DNA of 64,000 nt from Lepidonotus clava (GCA_936440205.1 OW387142.1:16520736-16584735); one strand, 5' to 3'; shown: positions 34,122 through 46,060, counted from the stretch's first letter. A program made the numbers and translations. Notes: generated by a model not told the origin, from the letters alone.

Positions 34122-35080
34122 GATCAGGGTGTGATGGTGGCGCCGTCTGGGGGCGGGTGACGGCTGATTTAGGGCCCACAGTCAGGGTAGGGCTGGCTTG
34201 TTATGGCCCTGTTTTGTGGCAGAGTTATGGTATAATAACAACGTGCTGGCCTCTCCCACTCCTGGGTCTCCCCAGCCCGGCCTGCCCTCACCGGTCGCCC
34301 TCACCTCGACTATGACTGTTTATATACGGTTTAAAAAAGGCAATGTAATTCAATCAGTATCCTGAATATTGGATTAGTTTTAGGTCCAGTGTTCTTGATA
34401 TCAATGGATATTGAAAATGTATGAGATCTATTATAGCGTTTGTTTTTAGGTGTTCAGAAAGTTTCCTGGCGTTGATAGTCTAACTGACCTAAAAGAGGGT
34501 TGGGTGATTTCGAGAGGATGATTATGTTTATATTGCCCTCCCAGAGACGCCTCATTATTCAAAACACTTAAAATTGTAGTTATTTTGTGACCACAATAGT
34601 TCATCTAAAAAGATAGCCCGTAGTGAAATTCATTACCGCTTTGAATGCAGAGTGCGCTTGATAATGTTCGTCCCTTGCTGTTTTATGCATTTTATTGGCC
34701 AATAAAACCTAAATTGTATTGCAATAATTTACAGAAGCACAGTCGATAACTTCAACATAATTGACTTCCAGCATACTTAAATTCTCTATTGCCCTACTAA
34801 AACGATGTTGAGTCATTACAAATTTAGCACACCCAGGGTGCATTTTCCTTCTCAAAAACTAGCCATAGTAGGACAATCATCCAAGCATCAGAAGGAGTTT
34901 AATTCGAAGGAAAGTGCTACTCCCTGGAGGAGGAAACTGCAGGTTGAGAGAAGTTTGCCAGGAAGTTCCTAAGAGGGAGAGGCCTTCCAGGAACTTCCCG
35001 GGGGCGGTGCCAGGAAGTAGATGATAGCGTTATCGGCCAGCGGGCTGTCATCGCCAGGTGGCGTGGGACCCCTCAGCCCC

Positions 35081-35111
35081 TGACCTCTGACCCAACCCAG
35101 GTCAAAGGTCA
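35081..35111. promoter_or_regulatory. Paired DR1 nuclear-receptor motifs
   Basis: TGACCTCTGACCC (minus-strand DR1) at 35,081-35,093 and AGGTCAAAGGTCA (perfect plus-strand DR1) at 35,099-35,111, five bases apart and in opposite orientation, within a GC-rich block. DR1 is the class bound by RXR, HNF4 and COUP-TF. Confidence 0.45.
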
Positions 35112-37653
35112 CTCAGGTTGGTCCCCTGTCCCCTTAGGCTCCACCCTGGAGAAGCTGCAGGTATAGTTCTGCAGGGGGCTGCCAAGCGCAAATGTGCCAA
35201 GAATTTTGCAACCCTGAGAGTATAGTCTCAGTAGAGGAGGCATAAAAGAAAGCCTATTTGACCCCGGGTCAGGTAGTGATATTGCGTTTGCCTGAGCCTA
35301 GTATATAAAGGCATTAAGGGTAGTGTGTCTGGGGACAGGAATGTTTTTCTTTTTATTCAGGCTGTTTTATGGCCTTGAACATAAACCAGCACACAAAACC
35401 TAATAAAAAAAACTATTTTCATCAGTTACCTGTTTATCATTGTCAGATTATCGTGCTTTTACTAACATATTTCATATTCAACTTTCTTTACGTTCTAAAT
35501 CTTAACCTTTGGTGTTCTGTGCATCTATGATATTCATCACAATAATGCCGTTATAAATATTGGGGTAAATATCAAGGACGATTTCTTGAGGATTTAAGAG
35601 GTGCTTATCTTCCAAGATAGATATGAAAAATATGTGTGACATTTCAGAGTAGACCTGTCAGAATTATAAGCTTATTGAAACGACTTTCAAGTCATGGTAG
35701 AATCAAAAATGCATTAAAATCTAGAAGCTACCTGTCTCCGAACGCCTGACGCAATTGCTCATTTTACTTAATGTCCAAATTGCGGTCGTTATGTCACTTT
35801 ACTTGTCATTCTTTATGGCTGAAATTAAGCTTAATGGCAAAAGTATTACCTTTCCTTCCTTTGCGTGCAAGATTCATTTGCTAGCAGCCGAGATGAAAGA
35901 TGAGACTGGATGGAGTCACATTAGTTTATCACGATTTAGCATACTGCGCAACGGAAACATGCGACTGTTGATCCTCTGACGCAATACCTAAAGATTTAAC
36001 ATGGTAGACCATAGTATTGGCAGAGAATTAACCTGGAAGATCACAGTCTTTGTGTGCTTGAAAGATATTAAATTTCTATTAAAAAAATTGGAAAGCTTTC
36101 TTCATCCTATATTTTACAACCATGTATGACCAAGTGAAATTTTAAAAATTAGTGAAAACTGTATAAATTTACACTGTTGTTGGAAGCGCTTTGGGTGCAC
36201 CTATGAACATCATGTCTTCTGAAAGAAAATTGCCACCAAAAAGGATTTGTATAAGATGGCATGACCAATCAATCAACACTGGGATTCCACTTTGCTGCAG
36301 TTCTCAATAGACCTTGTGCAGACGCGGTCACGTGTTCACTTTTTGGTGATCACCATGGGCTCATCACTTCCAGAATATTTGGATCTAGATGATACACATA
36401 ACAGACTATGACTGTGGTAGATTATCTAAGATGAATTTATCACAAATACATGTTCTGCATGTTCTTGAGTGATAAATATTGATGTTTTACATTGATCACC
36501 AGTATGGCGTCCAAGCCCTTTCATGGCATTGTGACATCATCTGCACAATATCTATAGGGTATCTGCAAAAAGCAAAATTCACGTACAATACGAATGAAAA
36601 GAAATTAAAGGTAATCCCCTCAGTAAAAATACTATAAAAATGTTATTTGAGGATTGGACTAATACCCCCATGACTCTAAAGGTTTTCTAGATCTGTCCCT
36701 GAATTACATAAACGTTAAATACGTCTGTAAAAGAGTGGCGCGTGACCTACGTGCATTAGGACACGCTACAAAGCGTTTACTTTACGACCTATTCCCTACT
36801 AATCTGATGGCGCCCTCGGCCAAGGAATCATGTCCCACGCCTCCATACAACGCCATAGAGTATGGACGGAGCCAAACGACCAATAATGTGGGGGTGATTC
36901 TGGCAGAGTGGGGAAACGGTAGCGACCTTTCTGTGGTGAGTTAAGTGGTCGGTGACCGTGTTTGTGACGGACGGCAGAGAGATATATACAGACAGGGAGG
37001 TGGAATTGTGTGCCTGGAAGGGGGGGGTACTTTACTTCCAAATGAGTAACTAACTAGAGGTATTGGCGGACAGCTTGGGAGGGAGGGGGGGTATCTACAC
37101 AGAAGTAACCGAGGGGGCAGGAGGTCCTGATTATTGCCCCGCTGTCGAAGGGTCGAGGGCTCTGTCCAAGACCCTTCACAAGGGGCAATAATCAGGGCTA
37201 GTTCTTGTTTTATTCTATACCAATAACCCTGAGAAATAACCCATTAACCCATTAAATCATGAAAAACAAGTGGGGCAAATACGCCATCCGTTATTCCACC
37301 TTTGCTAGTGGGGCAGGACAATGATGAAGGTATAGGCACTACGAAGTTGGTATAGAATAAAGAGGGATCATTTCCAATCTAGGGTTACCCTAGCCTACTG
37401 GATTTAGGTGCCCAAAAACACGTTTATTTCCTGTTTTAGTCGCAGCTTTAATATAGATCTGCAAGTGTTACAACCCAAAGAAAAAGACATAATTATCATG
37501 GCTTAAGAGGCCAAAGGAAGGCAACTTTAACCATTGGCGAATTTAACGCCTTCATACACTGACCCATGCATCGGATATAATACAAGTCTTTGGGCAACAG
37601 TTATGGCAACATACAGCTTGGACAGTATAGTGCCCCCCCCCCCCCTGCTCCAG

Positions 37654-37749
37654 TGTTGTGGGGGTTGGTGTGGAGGTGCCCTGGCCGGGGTCCAGCTGGC
37701 CCGGGATCAGGGCTCGCTGACCGTGGAGGACGCTATGGGCCTGCTCCAG
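37654..37749 (+). CDS. Candidate 96-bp in-frame exon
   Basis: A C-rich tract ending CCCCTGCTCCAG gives a strong acceptor and CTCCAG|GTCAGT a good donor. The 96 bp between stay open in phase 0 and encode CCGGWCGGALAGVQLARDQG, then SLTVEDAMGLLQ. Base composition matches the GC-rich ANKRD50 exon, not the flanking AT-rich DNA. The peptide is not ankyrin and I do not recognise it. Phase 0 on both sides would allow skipping or inclusion before the terminal ANKRD50 exon at 39,212. It could equally be a chance pseudo-exon. Confidence 0.3.
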
Positions 37750-39211
37750 GTCAGTCCTGGCATGGCCAGAGAGGATCAGGAAGGGGAATGTAGGGTTAAT
37801 AGGATCAGTAGGGTATTAGCCTAATAAGTATCATAACTGAGTGTCGTAACTGAAAGTAAATGCATGCCATAAATCGACATAATGCGTTGTTGCCATAACA
37901 CTCATCTAAGGTATTCTTTATATATATAACCCCATAAACAAACCAGTGCCAAGTAGCTACGATTAACCTTAGGTGTGTCTCATATGGGGTAATGCAAAAT
38001 ATGATTTTAGTACGAATTTCTGGTAAATTTCCACCAAAATCGCAGAATTATAACTTGGGAAAGAAATGGAAAATATTATATTAGTATGCCCCAGGGGAAC
38101 CCTATGAATATGCATGCGTGTACGTCAGTTACTCAGTTTTGCTTGCTCTACTACAACTTGGCAAGGAAGGCACTAGGTAAACACAACAAAAGAAAGAAAG
38201 GAAGGAAGCATATTAGGAGGGAAAAAAGAGAAATGCCCTCATGTATGGTTTCCTTGTGATTCTTAGGTGTTACAAGTTTTCATGGGAACAGGGGTGTGAG
38301 TAGTGGAGGTTTAGTGTGGTGAAGGTACCATTGTCACCTGTGTACTACCACATAATGGCCCCTGAGACCTTGGCTTGGCTGGGTGACAAGGCTTTACACC
38401 TGACTAATATGTCCCACCTCAGACTTTCTTACATACATGTATCAGTACTTCAGGCATGTCTTGTTGCAACAATTAGGGGCAAAAACATTGTTAAGTTAAT
38501 AGGTTTCCATTGGTGATTAATTCGGAATTAACAGAAATAATTGACTCCACGTGTGCCTCTTGGGAGTTTAGTCCAATAAAAATATAGAAAGTTAATTGTC
38601 CTCCTGCTTAGAGACAGGAAATAACCTCACTCTGAAATGACATGTTGACATGCAACACGAGGAAAATGGGATACTAAGTAAATAGAGCCGAAATGGTGGA
38701 TAAACAATTGGTCTGCTGACAGAATCTTGTGATATATATTTCCACAACGTTTGATGATTAAGCTTAAATAAATATTAGCTGATATAAGTGTATATTTTTA
38801 ACCTAGATCTAATCATTGCCTTTCTCTGTCAGTACTTCTATCAGAAACACGAATTGAACATTATAACCAGTGTGCATGATCATATTGATATCTTTGTTAG
38901 AAAGAAAACCATTTATCCATGTTTAGAATGGGCTTATGCATCTATATGGAGGTTTGGGTTGTGACAAGGTGATCATATTTAAATGTGCTTATGAGCAACT
39001 CATGACACGTTCCTACACGCACATTCGTATCCAAATAAAGTGAAATCTGTATGTAAATTTCTATATGACTGAATATCAAAATTAAAAATTTGAGATATCT
39101 ATCTGAATAGGGTGCACTACATACATATATGTAACAAATGTCTAATGTGTAATTGCCTAACACATTGAACCGTCCCTGACTAACGTTTCTCTCTTCTCTT
39201 CTCCCCCACAG
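37750..39211 (+). other. Intron before terminal ANKRD50 exon
   Basis: AT-rich, without coding signals. It ends in a long pyrimidine tract (TCTCTTCTCTTCTCCCCCACAG) that forms a strong acceptor for the next exon. Confidence 0.6.
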
Positions 39212-41098
39212 GTGGTTGAGGCGCTTATCGAGTCGGGTGCGCGCATCACGGAGGTGGACAACGACGGGCGGATCCCGCTGATCCTGGCCGCCCAGGAGGG
39301 CCACGTGCCGGTGGTGGCCGCCCTCCTGGAGGCGGGCTCACCCATCGAGGCCCGCGCCCACGACGGCAAGACGGCCCTGAGGGTGGCCGCCCTGGAGGGG
39401 CACCGCGACGTGGTGCAGTACCTGGTGTGTCACGGCGCCGACGTCAACTACCGCGACGCCGACGGGCGGTCGACGCTGTATGTCCTCGCCCTGGAGAACC
39501 ACGCGGCCATGGCTGAATACTTACTGGACCAGGACGCCGAGGTGGAGAGTTGTGACCTGGAGGGGCGCACGGCGCTGCACGTGGCCGCCTGGCAGGGGCA
39601 TTACGAGATGGTGGAGTTGCTGTTGAACAACAGGGCCAATGTGAACGCTGTAGACAACGACCGCCGCACGGCGCTGCAGTCGGCGGCCTGGCAGGGTCAT
39701 GTGACCATCGTGAGACTTCTACTGGAGAGAGGGGCGAACGTGGACCACACGTGCAACCAGGGCGCCACGGCGCTGTGCATCGCGGCCCAGGAGGGCCACG
39801 AGGACGTGGTCAAGGTGTTGGTCAAGTTCCAGGCCAACCCCAACCACGCCGACCAGTACGGCCGGACGGCGACGAGGGTGGCCTTGAAAGGGGGCCACAT
39901 GAACGTGGTGAAGCTACTGGAGGAGCACGGCGCGCAGCCTTTAAACGGGGCAAACACACGACGTAACGTCGTGTCCAACAACGCCGGCAGCGGTAGTACG
40001 GCCGACGGCGGGAAGTCCACCATGCTGTACAGCGGCGCGCCGGGCTTCCAGCACAGCAACCACCGGCCGAGCAGCTCGTCACGAGCTCATCACCACCACT
40101 CGTCGTCCTCCAAGCACCACCAGAACCACCACCAGCAGCAGCCACCACCGCCACATCCAGCGGCGGGGTCCGGGCCGTCGGCTAAGCCCGCCGCCACCCC
40201 GCCAGAGTCGCCCGGCAACTCGTACGACCGGCGCAAGTCGTACCTGTCGAGCAACTCCAAGTCGTCGGGCAACCTGACGGCGTCCAACACGTCGTCGACC
40301 AACCAGAGCTCGAGCACGGCGGGCAGCATGGACTCGCCGAGCCTGTCCTTCACGCAGCAGTTGCAGCAGTGCTCGATGGCAAGGAACCGGAACCGGCCGC
40401 TGAGCCGCGTGCTCTCCCCGGTCAGCGAGCCGCAGAGTCCGGTTCCGTCGCCGCCGGGGTCGCCGCTCAGCGAGGTACATGGTGCCCCGCCGCGCATCAC
40501 GCCCGAGTTGGTGCCCTCCCCCGGGGCCGCGCTCTCCGCGTCCTCCGGGAACAAACAGGGCGGTGGGGGTAGCAGCCCGCGACGTCACGACCACCACCAC
40601 GTCGTCTCCACAACGTCCTCTGCGACGTCCTCCACGGCCTCCAAGCCCGTGCACATCATAGCCAACCCGCACAACAACGAACTCAACAACGCCAACTCGC
40701 CCGACGAGCCCGTGTGGCAGCGCATCTCCGAAGTCAACAAGGCCGAGCCCATCAAACGCAGCGGCTCGTCCCAGGAGTCGCGCAGCGGAAGCGGATCCGG
40801 AAGTGCCGTCGGGTCGTTGAAATCCCCCGACACGGCGCGGCGCAAGCGCAACGGGATCGTCACTAACCCCAACTACTCCAAGGGGGGCAATATCGTCAGT
40901 ATAAATGGATATTTCAATAAGTTGTCCAACTTGCCCGACAGCATGGATAACTACACTGTCTCGACGAACGGGAATAACGGCCAGGCGCCCCCGCCGCCCG
41001 AGCGCCAACAGAACGGCGGCGGGTCGCTAGGGGGCGTGCACAAACCGCGGGCGGTGCGCCCTAACGGACTGCCCATCAAGAAGGAGACGCCGCTATGA
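39212..41098 (+). CDS. ANKRD50: ANKRD50 orthologue, terminal coding exon
   Basis: A 628-residue exon opening in phase 0 just after the acceptor AG at 39,210-39,211; the first codon is GTG (Val), not a start, so the protein is much longer upstream. It begins mid-repeat (VVEALIESGARITEVD), followed by seven 33-residue ankyrin repeats: exon residues about 18-50, 51-83, 84-116, 117-149, 150-182, 183-215 and 216-247. The segment NQGATALCIAAQEGH and the TALQSAAWQGHV repeat are as in vertebrate ANKRD50. A Ser/His/Pro/Gly-rich disordered tail follows, then a conserved KRNGIVTNPNY island (about residue 544) and the C-terminus KKETPL. Human ANKRD50 acts with SNX27-retromer in recycling membrane proteins from endosomes to the plasma membrane; ETPL is a class I PDZ ligand form with Glu at -3, as SNX27 prefers. 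The exon is far more GC-rich than its surroundings. Confidence 0.95.
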   Translation: MVEALIESGARITEVDNDGRIPLILAAQEGHVPVVAALLEAGSPIEARAHDGKTALRVAALEGHRDVVQYLVCHGADVNYRDADGRSTLYVLALENHAAMAEYLLDQDAEVESCDLEGRTALHVAAWQGHYEMVELLLNNRANVNAVDNDRRTALQSAAWQGHVTIVRLLLERGANVDHTCNQGATALCIAAQEGHEDVVKVLVKFQANPNHADQYGRTATRVALKGGHMNVVKLLEEHGAQPLNGANTRRNVVSNNAGSGSTADGGKSTMLYSGAPGFQHSNHRPSSSSRAHHHHSSSSKHHQNHHQQQPPPPHPAAGSGPSAKPAATPPESPGNSYDRRKSYLSSNSKSSGNLTASNTSSTNQSSSTAGSMDSPSLSFTQQLQQCSMARNRNRPLSRVLSPVSEPQSPVPSPPGSPLSEVHGAPPRITPELVPSPGAALSASSGNKQGGGGSSPRRHDHHHVVSTTSSATSSTASKPVHIIANPHNNELNNANSPDEPVWQRISEVNKAEPIKRSGSSQESRSGSGSGSAVGSLKSPDTARRKRNGIVTNPNYSKGGNIVSINGYFNKLSNLPDSMDNYTVSTNGNNGQAPPPPERQQNGGGSLGGVHKPRAVRPNGLPIKKETPL

Positions 41099-41116
41099 TT
41101 AGAAACCTGTCTGTAG

Positions 41117-41122
41117 GTAAGT
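41117..41122 (+). promoter_or_regulatory. Splice donor 18 nt after ANKRD50 stop
   Basis: CTGTAG|GTAAGT is a near-ideal donor. At 18 nt past the stop it would be below the usual 50-55 nt limit for nonsense-mediated decay, so a spliced 3' UTR is tolerated. A possible partner acceptor is ATTTTCCAG at 55,500. Confidence 0.5.
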
Positions 41123-42079
41123 TGTCCTAGGCTAAAATGACCTTTATTATATAATAAATTCTCTTAATTTTAACATGATTGGTCAAGATGTACATGTGCA
41201 TGTGTATCCTTTCAGTTTTTCAGATTTTTTTGGGTTTGTCTCTTTTTTTAACATTTGAGGTTTCGTTTGTATCATTTTAATCGATATTTGAGGTTTGGTT
41301 TGTATCGATTGGTATTATCAATATCCGGATATAAACATAAAAGGGGTGGACATTTGGGAAAGATCCGAGGTAAAATAGATGAGCATTAGAATCATATGAA
41401 TATTATAAACTACGAATGTAAAATTGAATATGTGAACATCCATGACACGTCAGCACCCCAAGGCATATGGCCCAATCTGGTCACTCCAACAAAAGGCTCA
41501 CACCGTGTGTATGCCCACAGAGGCTGTTCCCATAGCAGTTGCCTTGGCCCTATGCCAGATTAGAGGGGTACAGTGTGAGGGGTAGGGATCTAGATAAGGC
41601 TGACCCCACCAGGAGGACTGCCAGGAGGCGGGGTGTGGAGGGGTAGGAGGGGTAGGACGTATTGACGTATTGATCGGACACCCGGAGATAACCCGGCTCA
41701 CCTAGATCCCGCCCCTCTCCGGGCAGGCCGTGGAGGAGGGGCAGGAGGTGCTACTCACTGGCAACCCATCTGACACCACCCCAGTCCCACAGCACAGCCC
41801 ATTCATTTCCATTATTGAGTTTATTTGAATGGCTTTCCCTTGAAGATTGTTTTCACTCTAGAGAATGGAATTCAAAATTCAGAGTTCTTCGACGTTTTTA
41901 TAAATGTGTGGGTAGCATCATTATTTTTCGTGTCAAAATATTGTCAGACTTTCCCAATTAAAATTATGTTAATTGATATACAATCCGTAGAATATTGAGT
42001 TGAGAGTGCTAATGGATATTCTAGAAAAATAAAAATAAATGACTATTTAATTGTTTACAATCTCGTTAAAGGTATTAAT

Positions 42080-42360
42080 GGTCTCTCAAACACTGCCAGT
42101 GAGCCACCAATTAACTTAGTAATCAACCCAGTGCGATAATAAGCCCAATTGACTAAACTATCAAAAATTACTCCAGCTCACTATTATCAGACTGCACCAG
42201 CTTAGTTTCAATTACGGATTTATAGCACCGTCATCAGACGTGAAACCCATGGAAACGATAGCCGCGGCGCTCTCCGCGGATATTGTGATACTTTAGCAAA
42301 CAAAGGGCTTTAATGGCTGGGGCTAATTAGGAGTAATGGAGCCTGGGTCGTGACGGTGCA
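42080..42360. promoter_or_regulatory. Candidate enhancer-like element
   Basis: Dense homeodomain-type cores (CCAATTAAC, GCTAATTAGG, AGTAATGG, CAATTAC), GATA/TTATC words and a CCGCGG...CCGCGG inverted pair (about 42,263-42,280), non-repetitive and more GC-rich than its flanks. Composition only; conservation is untested. Confidence 0.3.
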
Positions 42361-44251
42361 GGTGCTGGGATTGTTGGTGTTTTTTTGTTGTGGGGATGGT
42401 AGGCGGGCTGTCAGGCGGGGAGAGGATGGGTCGATGATGATGGGGAATAGTGATGAGCTGTAGCACGTCATGGTGTTTGGTTCCACAACCCAAAATGTAC
42501 TTAGCTGTTATCCCACCAATCCACTCCCATTCCTTTTATCTATTTTTTTTTTTTTTATTTATTTATTTTTTATTTTTTATTTTTTTTTTGGGGGGGGAGG
42601 GGGGGGCGGTGGGGTGAAGGGGTTTCGACATCATCTGTAATGTAATTGTTAGGACACAGGTTAAACTAAAAATGTAGCATGCAATAAGTCTAAAGGGTTA
42701 CTTCGGAAACGGTCTTATATTGCTGCCAGGAAAGGCGATGATTAGTCTTGGTTATCGGGCCATTATGAATAATAAAAAAAATCCTTCAATCCCTCAAACT
42801 TCTAAAAAAAAAAAATCCGTACACTCTCACGCCTTTTTACAAGACTTTGTAATAAGCTGAGAACCAGTGCAGGCCGCCATATCCTCATTAATTACGTCTG
42901 TCGTCATAGCCTCACTCTCCAGACGTATACCTCATGCCAGGCCACCCCATACAAAGCCCTTGACCAAACCTCTGCGCAGAGAGTGAAGGGCGAGCTGCTC
43001 ATTTCTAAATCCCCGTGGATAAGAGAGCAATACATGAAGGGGTCTGTCCGTAATGTTATGTCAACTTGTGGGATTTTAACCCATTATCCTTAGTCTGGGA
43101 GGTTTACCAGGAAGACCAGACTAATCTACTCATTGTTTTGTTGAGATTTTAACCAGCTGCTCAGTCTGAATCACTATTGATCCAACTGCTCGCTCATTAA
43201 TACAGGATTAGCTCTTGATGGCAGAGCGTAAATTATTATGGCATATACAGTTAGAGTGAGTTATCAGTCTCATTAGTGAATTCTAGACCTCAGCGAGCGA
43301 TATTATCGAGTGTACAGTCACATTAGATTGTTAGGTTTTGTATGTAAAGGACAGTTACATCAAATGGATTATAAACTCTTGAAAGAGCAGTCGCTATTAT
43401 ACTAAATTTCAACATCTTTTAGCATTTGAATGGCAAAATGTATTTGTCTTACTATTTGGTATTATCTTTCTATTTGGTAAATTTGCAATTAGTACTCTCT
43501 CTTCTGCCTCTGTAATGCACGGGATTAGGTGATAAAATATGATAATATTATATTACCGTACCAAACACATTTGTCCCCCATGCTCACCAGAATAACAGTG
43601 TTCACCCTCAGTATTTTATCCCTGTCATTAGGTACTAAGCGAAATACAAAGAGGCAAATGTGCGTTCCATCCTTTTGGAAGTTGTATATCAAGCTAAACC
43701 CAGGCTCAGAATAGAGGCCTGCTGCGGGGAATTAGTTATCAGATAATAGAGGACAGAGATTGGTAATGGCAAGGGGAAGGGAGGCAATTCGTGATTTAAG
43801 TGGCGGGCAAACAATTGCCTGGTTAATTCCGGCCGAGGGAAGCGGCAGGCTTGGTTAATGAAGTGGATGATAAACAAAACCTTCCCGATGGTTTATGGCC
43901 CGACCATTTCTGGCTTGATTTGCAACGGTTGATAGTATCAGCTTCATGCCGTTATTTATGTGCATTCTGGTCGTGTATTTCTAGTATTCATCTTTTTTTT
44001 TATGGAAGGCGAAGCACATAGTTCTTAGTTTATGTCTGTGCACAGAATAAGTAGGCCTAATTCTCATAAATACGTTCATGAACAAGTATTGCCACTATTA
44101 TCTAGATGGGACGCTCATCTACAAATTTTTAAATCATGTAACAAAATTGATTTTTACTAACAACTTATGAAGCCTAATAGATGGTATTTACTTTAATCAG
44201 CGGGTCCCTAAAGTCATAATGAATTGCACTGATAATCCTATGAGTTCAGAA

Positions 44252-44672
44252 GTTAGTCACTATTGGCTAACTTGTGTTAGTTATTTATGAGTTAGTCCTT
44301 TTGACTAACTTAATTGATACTGTGTCAGTCATTAGGACTAACTTGTTAGTCAAGATGACTAACAGGTCACATGACCAAAATAAGTGATCACATGACCACC
44401 AGGAAAAAGGCATACACAAGGAAACCCAATTCCACAGCTTGGTAAGTTTATCCATTCCCATCCTTAGCTCACATTGCGCGTCTAACTTTCAGATACATTC
44501 TATTTGAAAGAATAGATACCAAGGATGATTTCTAAACTCCTTTAAATCTGCTAAATGGTCTACTTACTTGTAAATTTGTTAACTGACTGAAGATAGAGAA
44601 GGTGTATCTCAGGGTTAGTCATAATGACTAACCTTAGTCAAGATGACTAAGGTATTGGTTATTATGACTAAC
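44252..44672. repeat. TTAGTCA/TGACTAA hairpin field, left part
   Basis: Repeated short palindromes with 3-5 nt loops: GTTAGTCAagaTGACTAAC (44,345-44,363), GTTAGTCAtaaTGACTAAC (44,614-44,632) and CTTAGTCAagaTGACTAAG (44,633-44,651), plus weaker ones at 44,252-44,271 and 44,291-44,309. Confidence 0.75.
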
Positions 44673-44744
44673 TGCTAAAGTAGCATACAATGTCATTGGA
44701 AATACTGTATTAAATAGTTATATTTCATCAGGCATGGTACTTTG

Positions 44745-45088
44745 AAGGCCAGGAGGAGGCCCTGAAGGACAGGAGAAGACCCTGACAGCTAGGATGGCTG
44801 GTAGGAGGCCCTGACACCGGGAGGATACCCTGATGGCCAAGAGGAGACCCTGAAGGCTGGAAGGAGACCCTGATGGCCAGATGGAGGACCTGACAGTTGG
44901 GAGCAGACCCTGACAGCCATAGGAGACCCTAACAGCCAGGAGGAGACCCCAATGGCTAAGAAGAGGCCCTGATGCCCTGGAGGCTCTGACAGACAGAAGA
45001 AGACCAGGACAGCCAGGAGGAGACCCTGATGACTGGGAGGGGACCTTGATGGCCAGGAGGTGACCCTGACAGCTGGGAAAAGACCCTG
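44745..45088. repeat. 20-bp minisatellite, about 17 units
   Basis: Unit approximates ACAGCCAGGAGGAGACCCTG, with alternating AAGGCC, ATGGCC and ACAGCC starts. The period of 20 with stop-free units on minus keeps several minus frames open, giving spurious Pro/Ser/Leu-rich frames of about 100-135 codons. Confidence 0.9.
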
Positions 45089-45113
45089 TACCTGGTCCTG
45101 CAACTTCTAAATG

Positions 45114-45226
45114 CTTAGTCACTACTGGCTAACCTAGGATAGCCACATATGGCTAACTTTGAACTCTAGAGCAGTCAAATTTGGCACCGCCAAAATGACT
45201 AAGAAAGTTAGCCACACATGACTAAC
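45114..45226. repeat. TTAGTCA/TGACTAA hairpin field, right part
   Basis: Three more hairpins of the same family on the other side of the minisatellite: 45,114-45,133, 45,139-45,157 and 45,207-45,226 (GTTAGCCAcacaTGACTAAC). Confidence 0.7.
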
Positions 45227-45935
45227 TTTTTCAATGCTGGGATTATCAGTGTGGTAATTGATTAAAATCACATTTCTTCAATATCAAAGCTGAGCTTATT
45301 AAAAGTGTATTAAAACCTTTTAGCTGAAAAATCCCATCACGTATTACAGGGAAACTTCCGATGCTCCGGGAATTTAAAGAACCAGCTGCTCCGATATTTG
45401 ACACGACTTTCAGCGGCAGGGCCGGCAGCAGTGTTGACATGTTGTTTTTATTTGTACTTCTTTTTATTTCATCTCTTTTTTTAAAACAACTTCCCTAGCA
45501 GAACAGGCTGCAGTTCGTGTCTGCTCCCTCCGCCTCTAATTTGTGCCATCCGCTGCAGTCACCAACAAAAAAGAGCCCGATTACAGATTAGGCATTGATC
45601 GGTAGCAAGTAATTGGAGTTTTTAAGGCGTCGGGCTGAGTTATAATGGCTCTAATGTGAACCCGACAGCCGGCTATGAAGAGATGGGTGTCGGAAGGCGC
45701 TGCCAGCTGGGTGGGTTATTACGGAGAGCTTCGCAATGTCTTTAAGTGCATATCTCTGTCTATTATCTGCTTATTCTTTCATTCCTTCCATACTATTCTC
45801 TGCTTCCCCCTCTTCTTTCTCCCCTCTTCAGCTGCTGTCCCTGTCTTTCTCTTAATAAGTATTCTTTCCCTTTGTCTCCCCTTTTCTCCAGTGGTCCAAT
45901 ATTTCCTCTATATACCCCTTCCCCCTGGATGTTCA

Positions 45936-45990
45936 GGGGCGGATCCAGGGGGGTGGGGGCGGACGGGCCTTGCCCCCCCCCCCCCCCCCC
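45936..45990. repeat. GGCGGATCCAGG element fragment
   Basis: GGGGCGGATCCAGGGGGG followed by a G-rich/C-run stretch, the same family as the element at 49.54-49.69 kb but only one end visible. Confidence 0.5.
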
Positions 45991-46060
45991 TTGGCCTGTT
46001 AAATCATGTTTGATGGGTCCCCCCTGCCCCCGTACATTCATGTTTTTGCCCCCCCCCCCC

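Larger units (their letters stand above)
27777..37653. other. Non-coding tract, probable ANKRD50 intron
   Basis: No coding exon recognised. It holds a three-copy 22-bp tandem repeat (29,160-29,218), a 12-base G run (29,989-30,000), the foldback element at 32.7-33.7 kb, a YY1-type site (34,111), paired DR1 motifs (35,081-35,111) and a GC-rich stretch around 34,100-35,170. The AT-rich stretch 30,660-32,640 shows nothing to me. Confidence 0.5.

Noticed and set aside
34965-35010. STAT/ETS-like inverted repeat (GGAAGTTCCT and AGGAACTTCC)
   Set aside because: Short and in a GC-rich block where such matches are frequent.
40079-41008. 309-codon open frame antisense to ANKRD50
   Set aside because: Shadow of the very GC-rich tail; Arg/Gly/Val-rich without domains.
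44718-45122. 134-codon Pro/Ser/Leu-rich frame on minus
   Set aside because: Encoded by the 20-bp minisatellite, which is open in several frames because the unit has no stop.
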